In this document: positions 1-8,757 of the stretch, piece by piece | Numbering within the stretch: position 1 is the first letter of the stretch | Layout of the letters: every line of letters starts with the position of its first letter | Origin: Hwanghaeella grinnelliae | Lineage (GTDB): Bacteria > Pseudomonadota > Alphaproteobacteria > UBA8366 > Aestuariispiraceae | Reading direction: 5' to 3' | NCBI RefSeq assembly: GCF_004005845.1 | Contig: NZ_SADE01000003.1 | Location: 310,001 to 374,000 of the forward strand | DNA: 64,000 bases | Notes under the pieces: generated by a model | The model's input: the letters and a program-made list of their open reading frames with translations, nothing else | What the model was told of the DNA's origin: nothing | Databases searched by the model: none | Program-made: the position numbers and the translations under genes

Positions 1-1039
1 CCTCCGACGCGGCCGCAACGGTATCGGCTTTCATATCGGCGTCCGCGGCAATCTGGGACATGGAGTCCGATGACGTCTTGAGTTGGGCCGCGCCGCTCGA
101 CACATTCTCAACGACATCGCTGATGACCGCATCGAACTCGGCAATCGCCTTTTCCCGTTGTTCGGCCCGCCGCGCTTTTTCCTCGGACTCGGCCAAACGT
201 TCCGCCGTCATCTGATCGGCTTCCCGCAAGCCGTCCTGAAAGGTCGAAACCGAGCGCGCCATGGAGCCAATTTCATCCTTGAGGCCGGTCCAGGTAATTT
301 TTTCCTGTCGCGAGCCCTGGCCCATGCGGTCCATGACGCCGGCAAGCCCAATGATAGGCTGGCTGATGCCGCGCCCGATAAAGACTCCCGCGCCGATCCC
401 GGCCGCACTGCCGACAACCGCGATCGCAATCATTAGCCACAGGCCTGTCTGCTCATGATCGATCGCGCGCGTATTCGCATCGTCGGTGAACTTCTCCAAT
501 TCGCTCAAGAGACCCGCCAACTCGTGGTCAAGCGCCGCTCCTTTTGCCTCAATTGTCGCGACCATGCTCCTTGCCTGTTCCATGTTGCCGGCTTCGGCGG
601 CCCGAATCAGGTCTGCCGCATAACTATCGAAATCGCTGTGTTGCTTTTGCACATCGGCGAGGACGATGGAGACCTTTTCGAACTCAGCCCGCGCGGCATC
701 GTCCACTGCGCCGCCTCCCGCCAGGACAACGAGGGCTTCGCCTTCCTGAACTTCACGGTCCACTTTGCTCGCAAGCGCCATGAATGCATCCGAGTCGCGG
801 CGGAGGTCTGTTTCCTCCGACAAGCCCGCCGAACGCAGGATCCGCTCCAACAGAATGGCTTGGTGCGCCTGGTCGACCGAGATTGCCATCACCTTTTCAA
901 GCAATGGGATGTTGTTATGCGCGATCGCGCCCATTTCTTTGCCAACCTGGCGCATCGACAAGGCGCCGGTCACGGCGACAGCGCCCGCCGTCAAAACAAT
1001 CAACGACACAATCGAATATAGACGCACGGAAATAGACAT
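1..1039 (-). CDS. Methyl-accepting chemotaxis protein, 3' end outside window
   Basis: Transmembrane chemoreceptor that would pass ligand state to CheA/CheW. The visible 346 residues start at ATG 1039-1037. They show a first membrane helix (about residues 7-27), a mostly helical periplasmic domain of about 165 residues resembling a four-helix-bundle sensor, a second membrane helix (about 199-221), a HAMP domain (about 222-275) and the first methylation helix of the signalling domain. The reading frame runs off the left edge, so the kinase-control tip and C-terminus are not seen. It is divergent from the dehydroquinase-like gene. The ligand cannot be told. Family assignment is firm from the TM-helical-TM-HAMP layout. 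Confidence 0.88.
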   Translation of the reverse strand, partial: MSISVRLYSIVSLIVLTAGAVAVTGALSMRQVGKEMGAIAHNNIPLLEKVMAISVDQAHQAILLERILRSAGLSEETDLRRDSDAFMALASKVDREVQEGEALVVLAGGGAVDDAARAEFEKVSIVLADVQKQHSDFDSYAADLIRAAEAGNMEQARSMVATIEAKGAALDHELAGLLSELEKFTDDANTRAIDHEQTGLWLMIAIAVVGSAAGIGAGVFIGRGISQPIIGLAGVMDRMGQGSRQEKITWTGLKDEIGSMARSVSTFQDGLREADQMTAERLAESEEKARRAEQREKAIAEFDAVISDVVENVSSGAAQLKTSSDSMSQIAADADMKADTVAAASE

Positions 1040-1203
1040 TGCCTGTCCCTCGAAGTCTGCCGCGACGCTGAAATGGGTTGATGCGTCGCCGGAAGCGCCC
1101 TGCCGTAGCAGGACACCGCATAGGTGTAGTGGCTACATAACTACCTACCTTATATTACTAAAGAACTTATTAATATTAATGCTAGAATACACACCAATTC
1201 ACG

Positions 1204-1226
1204 CATGCCGCGATATGCGCGGCATG
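1204..1226. other. Perfect 9-bp hairpin in divergent intergenic region
   Basis: Arms 1204-1212 and 1218-1226 are exact inverted repeats separated by 5 nt. The hairpin lies between the chemoreceptor and the dehydroquinase-like gene, next to an AT-rich stretch (about 1135-1200) that probably holds the promoters. No T-run follows it. It could be an operator or an mRNA leader structure; the function is not known. Confidence 0.4.
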
Positions 1227-1335
1227 AGCCACGGCCTTCGGTCAAAACAGTTCTTCGAAACCGTCGCTTGCGGCCGCGTTCCGCCGGGAGCATCGTTTCC
1301 GCCAACAATGGCGACAAGGACTGGGAGGTCCCAAA

Positions 1336-1818
1336 ATGCACAATCGGTTCATGATCTTGAACGGCTCGAACCTGAACCTGCTGGGCGAGCGCGAACCGGA
1401 GCACTATGGCTATACGACGCTGGCGGCCATCGAACAGAGTTGTAAGGACTACGGCAAAATTCTGGGCGTCGAGGTCGACTTCCGCCAAACAAATCATGAA
1501 GGCGTGCTGGTCGATTCCATCCACGAGGCCCGCAAGACCTGTGACGTCATCGTCATCAACCCGGCCGGCTTTTCCTTCAAGTCGATCCCGGTGCTGGATG
1601 CCCTGAAGACCTACGACAATCCGATCTTCGAGGTCCATATCTCGAACATTCACGCGCGGGACAAACATCACCAGCATTCTATCCTGTCGGAAGTGTCGAC
1701 CGGTGTGATCTGCGGTTTGGGACCCTATGGCTACATGGTCGGCATGCAGGCCGCCGCCCAGAAGCTGGGCATCCTTCCCGACAGTCTGCCGGACCCGATT
1801 CGCATCGGCCCGCAATAA
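1336..1818 (+). CDS. Type II 3-dehydroquinate dehydratase-like protein
   Basis: 160 residues, the normal size for the type II (AroQ) dehydroquinases that interconvert 3-dehydroquinate and 3-dehydroshikimate. Visible family landmarks are NGSNLNLLG near the N-terminus, REPEHYG carrying the Arg and catalytic Tyr of the lid, QTNHEG, EVHISNIHARD with the catalytic His and a substrate Arg, and GLGPYGY. Two positions are unusual. The usual NGPN is NGSN, and the substrate-binding loop that normally reads T-H-T-S reads SFKS, so the conserved His is Phe. It may be a diverged paralogue with altered activity rather than the housekeeping shikimate enzyme. GGGAGG lies just upstream of the ATG. It is convergent with the soluble chemoreceptor. 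Confidence 0.8.
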   Translation: MHNRFMILNGSNLNLLGEREPEHYGYTTLAAIEQSCKDYGKILGVEVDFRQTNHEGVLVDSIHEARKTCDVIVINPAGFSFKSIPVLDALKTYDNPIFEVHISNIHARDKHHQHSILSEVSTGVICGLGPYGYMVGMQAAAQKLGILPDSLPDPIRIGPQ

Positions 1819-1844
1819 CGGCGGTCGACCCCGCCCAACAGGGC

Positions 1845-2990
1845 CTAAGCGACGGCGCGGGCGGCGGCCAGGAATTTTTCCACGGCCGTCCGCAGGTCCG
1901 CCGATTGTTCGGATAGTTGATGCGCGGCGTCGAACACACCCGACGCCGTGCGCTCGGTCTGGTCTGAGGAGGACGCGACATCGACGATGCTGCGGCTGAC
2001 CTCCTTCGTTCCTTCCGAGGCCTGTTCGATGTTTCGCGAAATCTCGTTCGTCGCGGCGCTCTGTTGTTCGACGGCCGCGGATACCGCGGTGTTTGCCTGC
2101 GAGATCTCGGACACCTTGGTCGAAATATTGCCGATCCCCTCAACCGTCATGTTCGTGGCCGACTGTATATTGTCGACATAGCTGCCGATCTGGCTTGTCG
2201 CGTCGGCGGTCTGCTGCGCCAGGTTCTTCACCTCATTGGCGACGACCGCGAACCCCCTGCCGGCTTCTCCGGCTCGGGCAGCCTCGATCGTGGCGTTCAG
2301 CGCCAGAAGGTTGGTCTGGCTGGCGATATCGTTGATCAGTTTCACCACGGTGGTGATCTGATCGGCGGCGTCCTTCAACTGCAACACGCGTTCCGATACA
2401 TCGGTCGAAATCGTCGATGCTTCATTCGCCACCGTCGAGGCGAGGCTGACCTGTTGACTGATTTCCGTAATCGAAGAGGATAGTTGCTCCGCCGAGGACG
2501 CAACCGTCTGCAGATTGACCGAGGCTTCCTCCGCCGCGGCGGAAACCGTGGTCGCGTTCTCGCTGGTGCTGCGCGCCAGTTTACGCAAGGTCTCCGAGGA
2601 CTGCGAAAGCTCCGACGACGCAGTGCTTACGGTTCCGACCACACTGCCGACGGAATCCTCGAAATTGATCGTCAGCTCGGAAAAATCGTCCACCCGTTTC
2701 TGAATATCCGTCAAAGCGGAATTCACGGTACGGCTGGCGCTGAGGAACGCGCCAAGCATGCCTGTCTCTACAATTTTCCGGTAATATTTGTTCTCGCTAA
2801 CGTGCTGCATGGTCGCGGAAGACTCGCGGACATAGGCATCGCAGCGATCGATCATATCGTTGATGCCGTGCAGCAACTCGCCAAGGTCGCCGCCGATCTC
2901 GATATGCGTGATACGCGCCTCGAAGTCGCCTTTGCCGACGCGCTTCATCACTTCCAAAGCAGAGGCGATGGCATCGCTTTTCTTAGACAT
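1845..2990 (-). CDS. Soluble methyl-accepting chemotaxis protein
   Basis: 381 residues without any membrane helix. The N-terminal 110 residues look like a HAMP-related or short cytosolic sensor segment ([10 protein letters not shown], then a helical part). The rest is a cytoplasmic signalling domain with the invariant hairpin tip ([16 protein letters not shown]) and flanking methylation helices. It lies 45 nt downstream of the PAS gene on the same strand, so the two are very likely co-transcribed and may form a split energy or redox receptor in which the PAS protein supplies the input. No C-terminal CheR-tethering pentapeptide is visible. Confidence 0.9.
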   Translation of the reverse strand: MSKKSDAIASALEVMKRVGKGDFEARITHIEIGGDLGELLHGINDMIDRCDAYVRESSATMQHVSENKYYRKIVETGMLGAFLSASRTVNSALTDIQKRVDDFSELTINFEDSVGSVVGTVSTASSELSQSSETLRKLARSTSENATTVSAAAEEASVNLQTVASSAEQLSSSITEISQQVSLASTVANEASTISTDVSERVLQLKDAADQITTVVKLINDIASQTNLLALNATIEAARAGEAGRGFAVVANEVKNLAQQTADATSQIGSYVDNIQSATNMTVEGIGNISTKVSEISQANTAVSAAVEQQSAATNEISRNIEQASEGTKEVSRSIVDVASSSDQTERTASGVFDAAHQLSEQSADLRTAVEKFLAAARAVA

Positions 2991-3034
2991 GGCAGTGCTC
3001 CCAGTCCGTTTGTGCCTGCATTAGCATGACGGCC

Positions 3035-3571
3035 TTACGTTCCCAGTGAAAACATCAATTCGTTGAAACTGACCTTGTGTTCCGCCAGAAGCCTTGCGAC
3101 CGCATCATTCCCGGCGGCCAGACCGCGGGACGGTGATTCGGCCGATTTCTCGAGCTGCAACAGTGTTTTGTAGAGCGGCACGATATGGTCATCGACGGTC
3201 TTGCGGTTTGGGACTCGCCGCGTCGAATGATAGCCAACCGTTTTCCCGGCTGCGTCATAGCTAGGCGTTACATGGGCGAATACCCAGTAATGATCGCCAT
3301 TCTTTGACCGGTTGATGACATAGGCAAAGACTTCTTCGCCCGCCGACAGGTTCTTCCACAAGAAGTCAAAGACGCAGCGCGGCATATCCGGGTGACGGAT
3401 AAGGTTGTGCTGAACGCCCAAACATTCGTTTTCGGTATAGCCGGCGATTTTGAAGAAGGTGCGGTTGCCATAGGTCATCTTGCCCACGGTATCGGTCTTC
3501 GAGACGATGATATCGTCCCGATCGAAGGTCCGCTCCACGCCGGTTACATGTGTATTGCCGTACAATGCCAT
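3035..3571 (-). CDS. PAS-domain sensor protein (Aer-like)
   Basis: 178 residues dominated by one PAS domain (about residues 20-130). It resembles the Aer-type sensor: TYGNRTFFKIAGYTENE, the IRHPDMP motif, then FLWKNLSAGEEVFAYV and NGDHYWVFAHVTP. Such domains often bind FAD or haem and report redox or oxygen. There is no membrane segment and no signalling domain of its own. The C-terminal 45 residues are helical and could contact a partner. It is the first gene of a two-gene operon with a soluble chemoreceptor, so it probably feeds that receptor. The cofactor cannot be decided from sequence alone. Confidence 0.82.
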   Translation of the reverse strand: MALYGNTHVTGVERTFDRDDIIVSKTDTVGKMTYGNRTFFKIAGYTENECLGVQHNLIRHPDMPRCVFDFLWKNLSAGEEVFAYVINRSKNGDHYWVFAHVTPSYDAAGKTVGYHSTRRVPNRKTVDDHIVPLYKTLLQLEKSAESPSRGLAAGNDAVARLLAEHKVSFNELMFSLGT

Positions 3572-3625
3572 TCTCTATGGCCCCCTCCGGTATCGGTTTT
3601 CTCTGATTTCCGTGCCGTAGGGCTT

Positions 3626-3644
3626 CGTTCTTACGACAAGAACG
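3626..3644. promoter_or_regulatory. Inverted repeat upstream of PAS-chemoreceptor operon
   Basis: CGTTCTT and AAGAACG form a perfect 7-bp inverted repeat with a 5-nt spacer, 55 nt upstream of the PAS gene start. It is in the right place for an operator. No T-run is present, so it is not an obvious terminator for the upstream PanE-like gene. The regulator is unknown. Confidence 0.35.
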
Positions 3645-3765
3645 CTAACATATCGTTACTTAAACAAACGAATAATTCAGAAATTTCCCTTTGCAGCCCA
3701 GCTTGCTTCACTCGGCCGAAACCGGGGCCGCAAGACAATGAGCAGATGGAATACTGTTGCTGGGG

Positions 3766-4680
3766 TCAGGCGCTTAATACGTCCACGACACCGGCATTCG
3801 CAGGGGCCGGAACACCCAGTTCACGGGCCATCCGGACGACCGCGCCACTCAGCCAATCAAGCTCCAAACGGTTGCCGGCAATCAGGTCATGGGCCATGGA
3901 GGCGCGCATCGCATGGGGAAGTCCTTCGGCGAAGGTGACGACTTGCGCGGGCGTTTCGGGCGCCAGACCAATCGCCTTCGCCTGAGACAGGGCGTGAGTT
4001 TCCTTAACCAGCGCTTCGAAAAGGGCGCGGTCTTCCGTGTTGCTCAGAACCTCGCCGATCGGCTTGCCTGTCACGGCGGTCGCCCCGCTCAAGGCAACCA
4101 GGAAAATGAACTTCCGCCATAACTCCGCCTGGATATCCGTGCTGTGCTTTGTTTCGATCCCTGCTTGGGTAAAAGCCTCGACCAGCGCCGCCGTGCGATC
4201 CGGCTGGGCTTGGCCGAGTTCGCCGAAGACGATCCGGGCAAAGCCGCTATGTTTGGCGATGGTGCCGGGCGCGCTGATGGTGGCGGATATCTGCGCCACG
4301 CCGCCGAAGACGCGATCCTGCCCATAGCGCGCGGCAAAGGCGGGTTCCGCACCGATTCCGTTCTGCAGGGAAATCACCGTGGTTTCCGGCCCGACCATGG
4401 GGCTGATCGCTTCCACCGCCGTTTCCGTATCCCACAGCTTCACAGCGACGAGGACCACGTCGCAGGGGCCTGCTTGGGCCGGATCGTCGGTTGCCGTAAC
4501 CGGCGCTGAGAACGCGCCTTCCGCTGTTTCGACGCGAAGACCCGCTTCCTGAATCTTCGCCAGATGCGCATTACGGGCGATCATCACCACATCGGCGCCT
4601 GACTTGGCCAAGGACGCCCCGAAATATCCGCCGACGCCACCCGCGCCCATGATGCCGAACCGCAATCCTTTTCCCGACAT
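3766..4680 (-). CDS. 2-dehydropantoate 2-reductase family protein
   Basis: 304 residues from the ATG at 4680. I preferred it to a longer reading because AAGGA sits about 7 nt upstream and the NAD(P) fold then begins at once (GAGGVGGYFG, residues about 10-19). The family reduces ketopantoate to pantoate with NADPH for pantothenate synthesis. Also present are LVAVKLWDTE with the catalytic-Lys context, QNGIGAE, and the C-terminal helical domain (KFIFLVALSGATAVTGKP). Many bacteria carry several PanE-like paralogues acting on other 2-oxoacids, and no panB/panC is adjacent, so the substrate is uncertain. It follows the cysteine-synthase-like gene by about 45 nt and may be co-transcribed. Confidence 0.85.
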   Translation of the reverse strand: MSGKGLRFGIMGAGGVGGYFGASLAKSGADVVMIARNAHLAKIQEAGLRVETAEGAFSAPVTATDDPAQAGPCDVVLVAVKLWDTETAVEAISPMVGPETTVISLQNGIGAEPAFAARYGQDRVFGGVAQISATISAPGTIAKHSGFARIVFGELGQAQPDRTAALVEAFTQAGIETKHSTDIQAELWRKFIFLVALSGATAVTGKPIGEVLSNTEDRALFEALVKETHALSQAKAIGLAPETPAQVVTFAEGLPHAMRASMAHDLIAGNRLELDWLSGAVVRMARELGVPAPANAGVVDVLSA

Positions 4681-4725
4681 CTCGTTATCCTTCCCTAGAA
4701 ATATCTCAGGCCAGCTTTGCAAAGC

Positions 4726-5682
4726 TTACCGGCCATATAAGGCGGTCGAAAGGTACTTCACACCGGAATCGCACATCACGGTAACAACGGTTGCATCCGG
4801 TCCCATCTCGCGGCCAACCGCAATGGCCGCCGCCAGGTTTCCACCCGTCGAGGTCCCGGCAAAAATACCTTCCAACCGGGCCAGGTCCCGGGCCATCTGC
4901 ATCGCCGCCTCGGTGGAAACCACCTCTATACGGTCGATGACGGACGGTTCCCACAACGGCACCACGAAACCGGCGCCGACCCCTTCGATCTTATGGACCC
5001 CGCTGGGGCCGCCGGAAAGGACCGCGGATTCGGTCGGCTCCACCGCGACCGTCATGATGCGCGCATCGTGCGATTTCAGCGCCTCTGCATTTCCGCGCGC
5101 GGATGCCGCGGTCCCGGTCGATTGCACGAAAGCGTCGATCCTTCCCCCGGTCTGCGCCCAGATCTCCTCCCCCATGCGATGATACGCGATCAATTGATCC
5201 GCATTCTTCAGCTGGTCGGTCCAATAGGCCCCGGTTGCCTCGGTTATCTTGTGGGCCTCCTCGATCATGTTGCGGGTCAGCGCCTCATCCATGCCGCCAT
5301 CCTTGCTTTTCACGATGGTGAGCTTTGCGCCGAACGCGGCCATGTGGCTGCGTTTTTCCTGGCTGAAAGCGTCGGAGGTAACGATGGAGATCGGATAACC
5401 CTTCACCGCGCAGATCATGGCGAGAGAGACGCCGGTACTGCCGCCCGTATATTCGACGACCTGCCCGCCTGGCTTCAACCGCCCGTCCGCCTCCGCCGCT
5501 TCGATCATCGCCAGGGCCATCCTGTCCTTCATCGAGCCGGTCGGGTTTTCGGATTCGATTTTCATCAGGATCCGGGCGCAGCCCTCGGGCACGATCCGTT
5601 TCAGTTCGATTATCGGGGTGTTCCCGATCCGGTCCAGGATGGAGGTGCCGATGACGGAGCCGGGGCTGGGTTCGTTTGTCAT
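4726..5682 (-). CDS. PLP-dependent cysteine synthase family protein
   Basis: 318 residues from ATG 5682; an in-frame ATG at 5724 would add 14 unconserved residues. It is a fold-type II PLP enzyme. IGNTPIIEL opens the fold, PTGSMKDRMA holds the PLP-binding Lys, EYTGGSTGVSLA replaces the canonical EPTSGNTG loop that binds the substrate carboxylate, and GTSTGGN is the phosphate-binding loop. The family makes cysteine from O-acetylserine or forms cystathionine and related products. The altered asparagine loop (TGGSTG) is typical of paralogues that are not the main CysK, so substrate specificity is open. It lies immediately downstream of the RBBP9-type hydrolase and is probably in its operon. Confidence 0.85.
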   Translation of the reverse strand: MTNEPSPGSVIGTSILDRIGNTPIIELKRIVPEGCARILMKIESENPTGSMKDRMALAMIEAAEADGRLKPGGQVVEYTGGSTGVSLAMICAVKGYPISIVTSDAFSQEKRSHMAAFGAKLTIVKSKDGGMDEALTRNMIEEAHKITEATGAYWTDQLKNADQLIAYHRMGEEIWAQTGGRIDAFVQSTGTAASARGNAEALKSHDARIMTVAVEPTESAVLSGGPSGVHKIEGVGAGFVVPLWEPSVIDRIEVVSTEAAMQMARDLARLEGIFAGTSTGGNLAAAIAVGREMGPDATVVTVMCDSGVKYLSTALYGR

Positions 5683-5725
5683 AACTGCTCGTCCATTCCA
5701 AAATACTTGTTTTTCTGAGAACATA

Positions 5726-6337
5726 TCAAGCTACGGCCGCGATCAGGTCGTCCAGAATAGCGCGGCCCTGGGCCCAGGCACCGATACCGGATTGGCCGTT
5801 CAAATGGCCAAGCTTGCCGAGCGGATGATACACCGCCCCCCAAGCCCAGGCGAAAGCGGCCGCGCGGTCCTGGTCGATATACGGATCGTCGGCGGAGGCG
5901 ACGACAGCGCTCAGGCAGGGTAGCTTCTCCATCGGCATCGGCGCGAAACCGCGCACCACCTCCGGCGTATGGTCGGCGCTGTCCACATCCGCGGGCGCCA
6001 CAAGCATCATGGCGGCGGGCGGGATCTCGGCGCACAACGCCCAGCGTACGGCGAGCGCGCAACCCAGGCTGTGCGCCACCAGCACGAACCGGTCGCTACC
6101 CCGCTGGCCGCCCCGCCGGTCGCCCCGCCGGTCGCCCCGTTGGTCGCCCCGTTGGCCAACCGTGGCGGTCAGTCGCGCCTGCCAGGCGACAGGGTCGGGC
6201 CGGTCCCAGTCAAGCTGTTCGACGATCCGGACGGCCGGGTCCCGGTCCGCCCAGATCGCCTGCCAGTGGTCCCGGCCGGAACCGCCCAAACCGGGGAGGA
6301 GGAAAATATCCGGCGTTCCCGCCATGCCGCGCTCCAT
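5726..6337 (-). CDS. RBBP9/YdeN-type serine hydrolase with in-frame 12-bp repeats
   Basis: 203 residues of the small alpha/beta hydrolase family related to RBBP9 and YdeN. FLLPGLGGSGRDHWQ is the oxyanion-hole start, VAHSLGC the nucleophile elbow with the catalytic Ser, SADDPYID places the Asp, and LGKLGHLN holds the His. These hydrolases have esterase activity in vitro and mostly unknown physiological substrates. Between the first strands and the elbow lies a run of RGD/RGG-type tetrapeptides encoded by five 12-bp repeats (6099-6158), an odd low-complexity insertion. The gene is divergent from a LysR regulator 72 nt away, which may control it. Confidence 0.85.
   Translation of the reverse strand: MERGMAGTPDIFLLPGLGGSGRDHWQAIWADRDPAVRIVEQLDWDRPDPVAWQARLTATVGQRGDQRGDRRGDRRGGQRGSDRFVLVAHSLGCALAVRWALCAEIPPAAMMLVAPADVDSADHTPEVVRGFAPMPMEKLPCLSAVVASADDPYIDQDRAAAFAWAWGAVYHPLGKLGHLNGQSGIGAWAQGRAILDDLIAAVA
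6099..6158. repeat. Five tandem 12-bp repeats inside hydrolase gene
   Basis: Units of the form CCCCGyyGGyCG occur five times in a row (6099, 6111, 6123, 6135, 6147). The 12-bp period keeps the reading frame, so copy-number change would add or remove four residues (for example RGDR) in the hydrolase. Such units are prone to slippage. Confidence 0.85.
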
Positions 6338-6409
6338 TGTCTTGTTTCATACCGGGTGGGCATTGGATAAGCGGTTTATTTCTTCTCCGGAAGGAGTTAT
6401 TTTTTCGCC

Positions 6410-7342
6410 ATGCCGGATCGTTTTTCATCCACTGACTTGGTCAACAGGGCCACCTCCACGCTGAATTGGGACGACCTGCGGGTGGTGACCGCCATCCATC
6501 AGGCTGGCAGCCTGCGCGGCGCGGCGCGGTCGATGGGCGTGAATCACGCCACGGTGAACCGCCGGCTGACCCATCTGGAAGCGGCGCTCGGCGCGCGGCT
6601 GTTCGACCGGCGGCCGGAGGGCTATGTCCTGTCCCAGGCGGGGGAGGATGTTCTGGCGGTCGCGGAAAAGACGGCGGCCGAGCTGCTGGCCGTCGAACGG
6701 CGTATCGGCGGACGGGACGATGCACCCTACGGCACGGTGCGGCTGAACATTCCGCCGGCCTTGCTGACGTCGTTCCTGCCCGAAGTGCTGGCCGATTTCG
6801 CGCGCGCCCATCCCGAGATCGAACTGGATGTCGATGCGTCCCACAGTTTCACCGACCTGGCGCGGCGGGAAGCCGATGTGACCTTGCGGATGGACGCCGT
6901 GATTTCCGACGATGTCGTGGCGCGCAAGGTGATCGACTATGCCAAGGCGGTCTATGCCGCGCCCGAGCTGGCCGAGGAGATCGGCCGGAACGGCATCGAC
7001 CCCGCACGCCATTTCTGGATCGGTTGGGGAAAGGACATGCCCCATCGCGGTTTTCCCGCCGGTACGCCGTTTCCGGATATTCCCTGCCGCCACGCGCTGT
7101 TTTCCAACACATTGCAGATGCAGACCGCGAAGGTCGGGCTGGGCCTTACCCTGCTGCCCTGTTTCCTGGGCGACCCCGATCTGGGCCTCGCCCGCGTGCC
7201 CGGCACGGAATTGCAGCCGGGCAAGAGCTTGTGGCTGCTGTTCCACGGCGACCTGCGGCGCACCGCTCGCATCCGCGCTTTGGTCGATTTCCTGGTCCCC
7301 GCGATCAAATCACACCGGCGGTTGATCGAGGGCGCAGCCTAG
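6410..7342 (+). CDS. LysR-family transcriptional regulator
   Basis: 310 residues. An N-terminal winged helix-turn-helix (about residues 18-77, LRGAARSMGVNHATVNRRLTHLEAALGARLFDR) is followed by the effector-binding domain. The segment RREADVTLRMD and the late LGLTLLPCFLGD are typical of the subgroup that controls nearby metabolic genes. It is divergent from the RBBP9-type hydrolase, cysteine-synthase-like and PanE-like genes, and such an arrangement commonly means that the shared 72-bp intergenic region holds the operator. The ligand is not known. It is convergent with azlD. Confidence 0.9.
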   Translation: MPDRFSSTDLVNRATSTLNWDDLRVVTAIHQAGSLRGAARSMGVNHATVNRRLTHLEAALGARLFDRRPEGYVLSQAGEDVLAVAEKTAAELLAVERRIGGRDDAPYGTVRLNIPPALLTSFLPEVLADFARAHPEIELDVDASHSFTDLARREADVTLRMDAVISDDVVARKVIDYAKAVYAAPELAEEIGRNGIDPARHFWIGWGKDMPHRGFPAGTPFPDIPCRHALFSNTLQMQTAKVGLGLTLLPCFLGDPDLGLARVPGTELQPGKSLWLLFHGDLRRTARIRALVDFLVPAIKSHRRLIEGAA

Positions 7343-7355
7343 CGATCGACCGGCG

Positions 7356-7679
7356 TCAGCCGGGCAGGAAATGCGACCAACCGGCGGCCAGCGCGACGCC
7401 GGCGATCATCGCCCAGAAGACACTGCGGGTGGTGAGCATCACGGTGGCGGCAAGCGCGACGGCCACGGCCTCCCGCGGCCCCGCCTTGGCCAGTGCGGTC
7501 GCAACCATGGCCACGATCACGGAAATGGCCAACCCATCCAGGAACCGCGTCACGCGGGGGGAGAAGGCAGCCTTGGCCATCAGAACCGGGCCCAGCGCGC
7601 GGGTCGCGAAAACGATCCCGGCGACGAGAGGCACGATCAGCCAAATGGGCAAAGAGGACGGAAAAGAAGCGTCAGGCAT
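7356..7679 (-). CDS. azlD: AzlD-family branched-chain amino acid export subunit
   Basis: 107 residues, almost entirely hydrophobic, with three to four membrane helices. AzlD proteins are the small partner of AzlC in a two-subunit exporter of branched-chain or related amino acids. FATRALGPVLM and the FLDGLAISVIVAMVATAL segment fit the family. The start overlaps the end of azlC by 8 nt, the usual translationally coupled order azlC-azlD, and the length is normal. Confidence 0.85.
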   Translation of the reverse strand: MPDASFPSSLPIWLIVPLVAGIVFATRALGPVLMAKAAFSPRVTRFLDGLAISVIVAMVATALAKAGPREAVAVALAATVMLTTRSVFWAMIAGVALAAGWSHFLPG

Positions 7680-8415
7680 CGCGGCGCATCACCGTGGCGA
7701 CCCCACCGGCCAAGGCGGCGGCGATGATGTTCCAGCCCGACGGCAGCAGCGGCAGGGTGACGACAGCGACCAGGGCCGCGACCGCGATCGGGACAAAGGC
7801 CTTGTATCCCGTCGTCTTGGCCAGTCTTCCGGCTTCGCCGACGACCAGCGCGGTGAAGAAACAGACCATGACCACATCGAACCCATAGGCGGAGACATCG
7901 CCGATCACATTCCCGCCCAAAACACCGATCACCGTGCCGACGACCCAAAGCGACCATAGCGCCAGACCCGCGCCCAACAACGTGCCCGCATCCCGCTCGC
8001 CCGCGCGCCAGTCGGGCTGACTTTTGGCAAAATTCGGGTCGCTCATCCAGGCCAGCGTCAGGAAGCGTCGGCCGGCCGGCAAGGCGTTCATCCAAGGCGC
8101 CAGCACCGCGCCCATCACCACCATCCGCGCGCTGGCCGCCAGAACGACAAAAGCCAGCATGCCCCAGGCCACCGGCGTCTCCCAAAATTCCAGCGCCGCG
8201 AATTGAGCAACGCCGGAAAAGGTGAAGACGCTCATCAAGATCGCCTCCAGCGGCGGCACCCCGGCTTCCGTCGCCGCCGTTCCGAAAGCGATGCCGAAGG
8301 GAATGGAAAACAACGCCACCGCGAACATATCGCGGCCGCCGCGCCAAACGCCGTTCAGCGTCAGCCGGATCGTATCGTCGCTGGGACTGGTTCTTGGGGT
8401 ATCGTTTTTGACCAT
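7672..8415 (-). CDS. azlC: AzlC-family branched-chain amino acid exporter, large subunit
   Basis: 247 residues with about six to seven membrane helices. The family signature is at the N-terminus: FSIPFGIAFGTAATEAGVPP followed by MSVFTFSGVAQFAALEFW. It is the large subunit that works with the overlapping azlD product to export branched-chain amino acids or analogues. The actual substrate in this organism is unknown. The 342 bp upstream separates it from the divergent VPLPA-CTERM gene. Confidence 0.88.
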   Translation of the reverse strand: MVKNDTPRTSPSDDTIRLTLNGVWRGGRDMFAVALFSIPFGIAFGTAATEAGVPPLEAILMSVFTFSGVAQFAALEFWETPVAWGMLAFVVLAASARMVVMGAVLAPWMNALPAGRRFLTLAWMSDPNFAKSQPDWRAGERDAGTLLGAGLALWSLWVVGTVIGVLGGNVIGDVSAYGFDVVMVCFFTALVVGEAGRLAKTTGYKAFVPIAVAALVAVVTLPLLPSGWNIIAAALAGGVATVMRRDA

Positions 8416-8757
8416 CCCCCATATACGGTCGCGTCGCGGCCGCTGTCACTCAGCAGGCGTCAAAACAGTCTTTTGACCCCCGCCACCAGAATAACGGGAT
8501 AAAAATCGACGAGGACCGCACGACCGGGAAAGCCCGCTTTTACACGAGACTAAACCTTTCCGACCAACATTCCCCATCAAGTATGACCTGCCGGAATCTT
8601 CGATCCTGCCGCGGTTTTGCTCGGGTTTCGCGTTCTGCGTCCGGCGCGCCGCTATTGATATTGTCAACATACGTTCAAAACATCTGTCGCGCCATCTACA
8701 GACTTTTCCGGGAAGGTCCGGCATAAACCGCTCAATGATTAATCGATGAGGTTCATG
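8416..8757. other. Intergenic region between azlC and VPLPA-CTERM gene
   Basis: This 342-bp divergent region holds no convincing open frame. It must contain the promoters of azlC (leftward) and of the VPLPA-CTERM gene (rightward). I see no strong matches to standard -35/-10 boxes and no clear operator. Confidence 0.5.
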
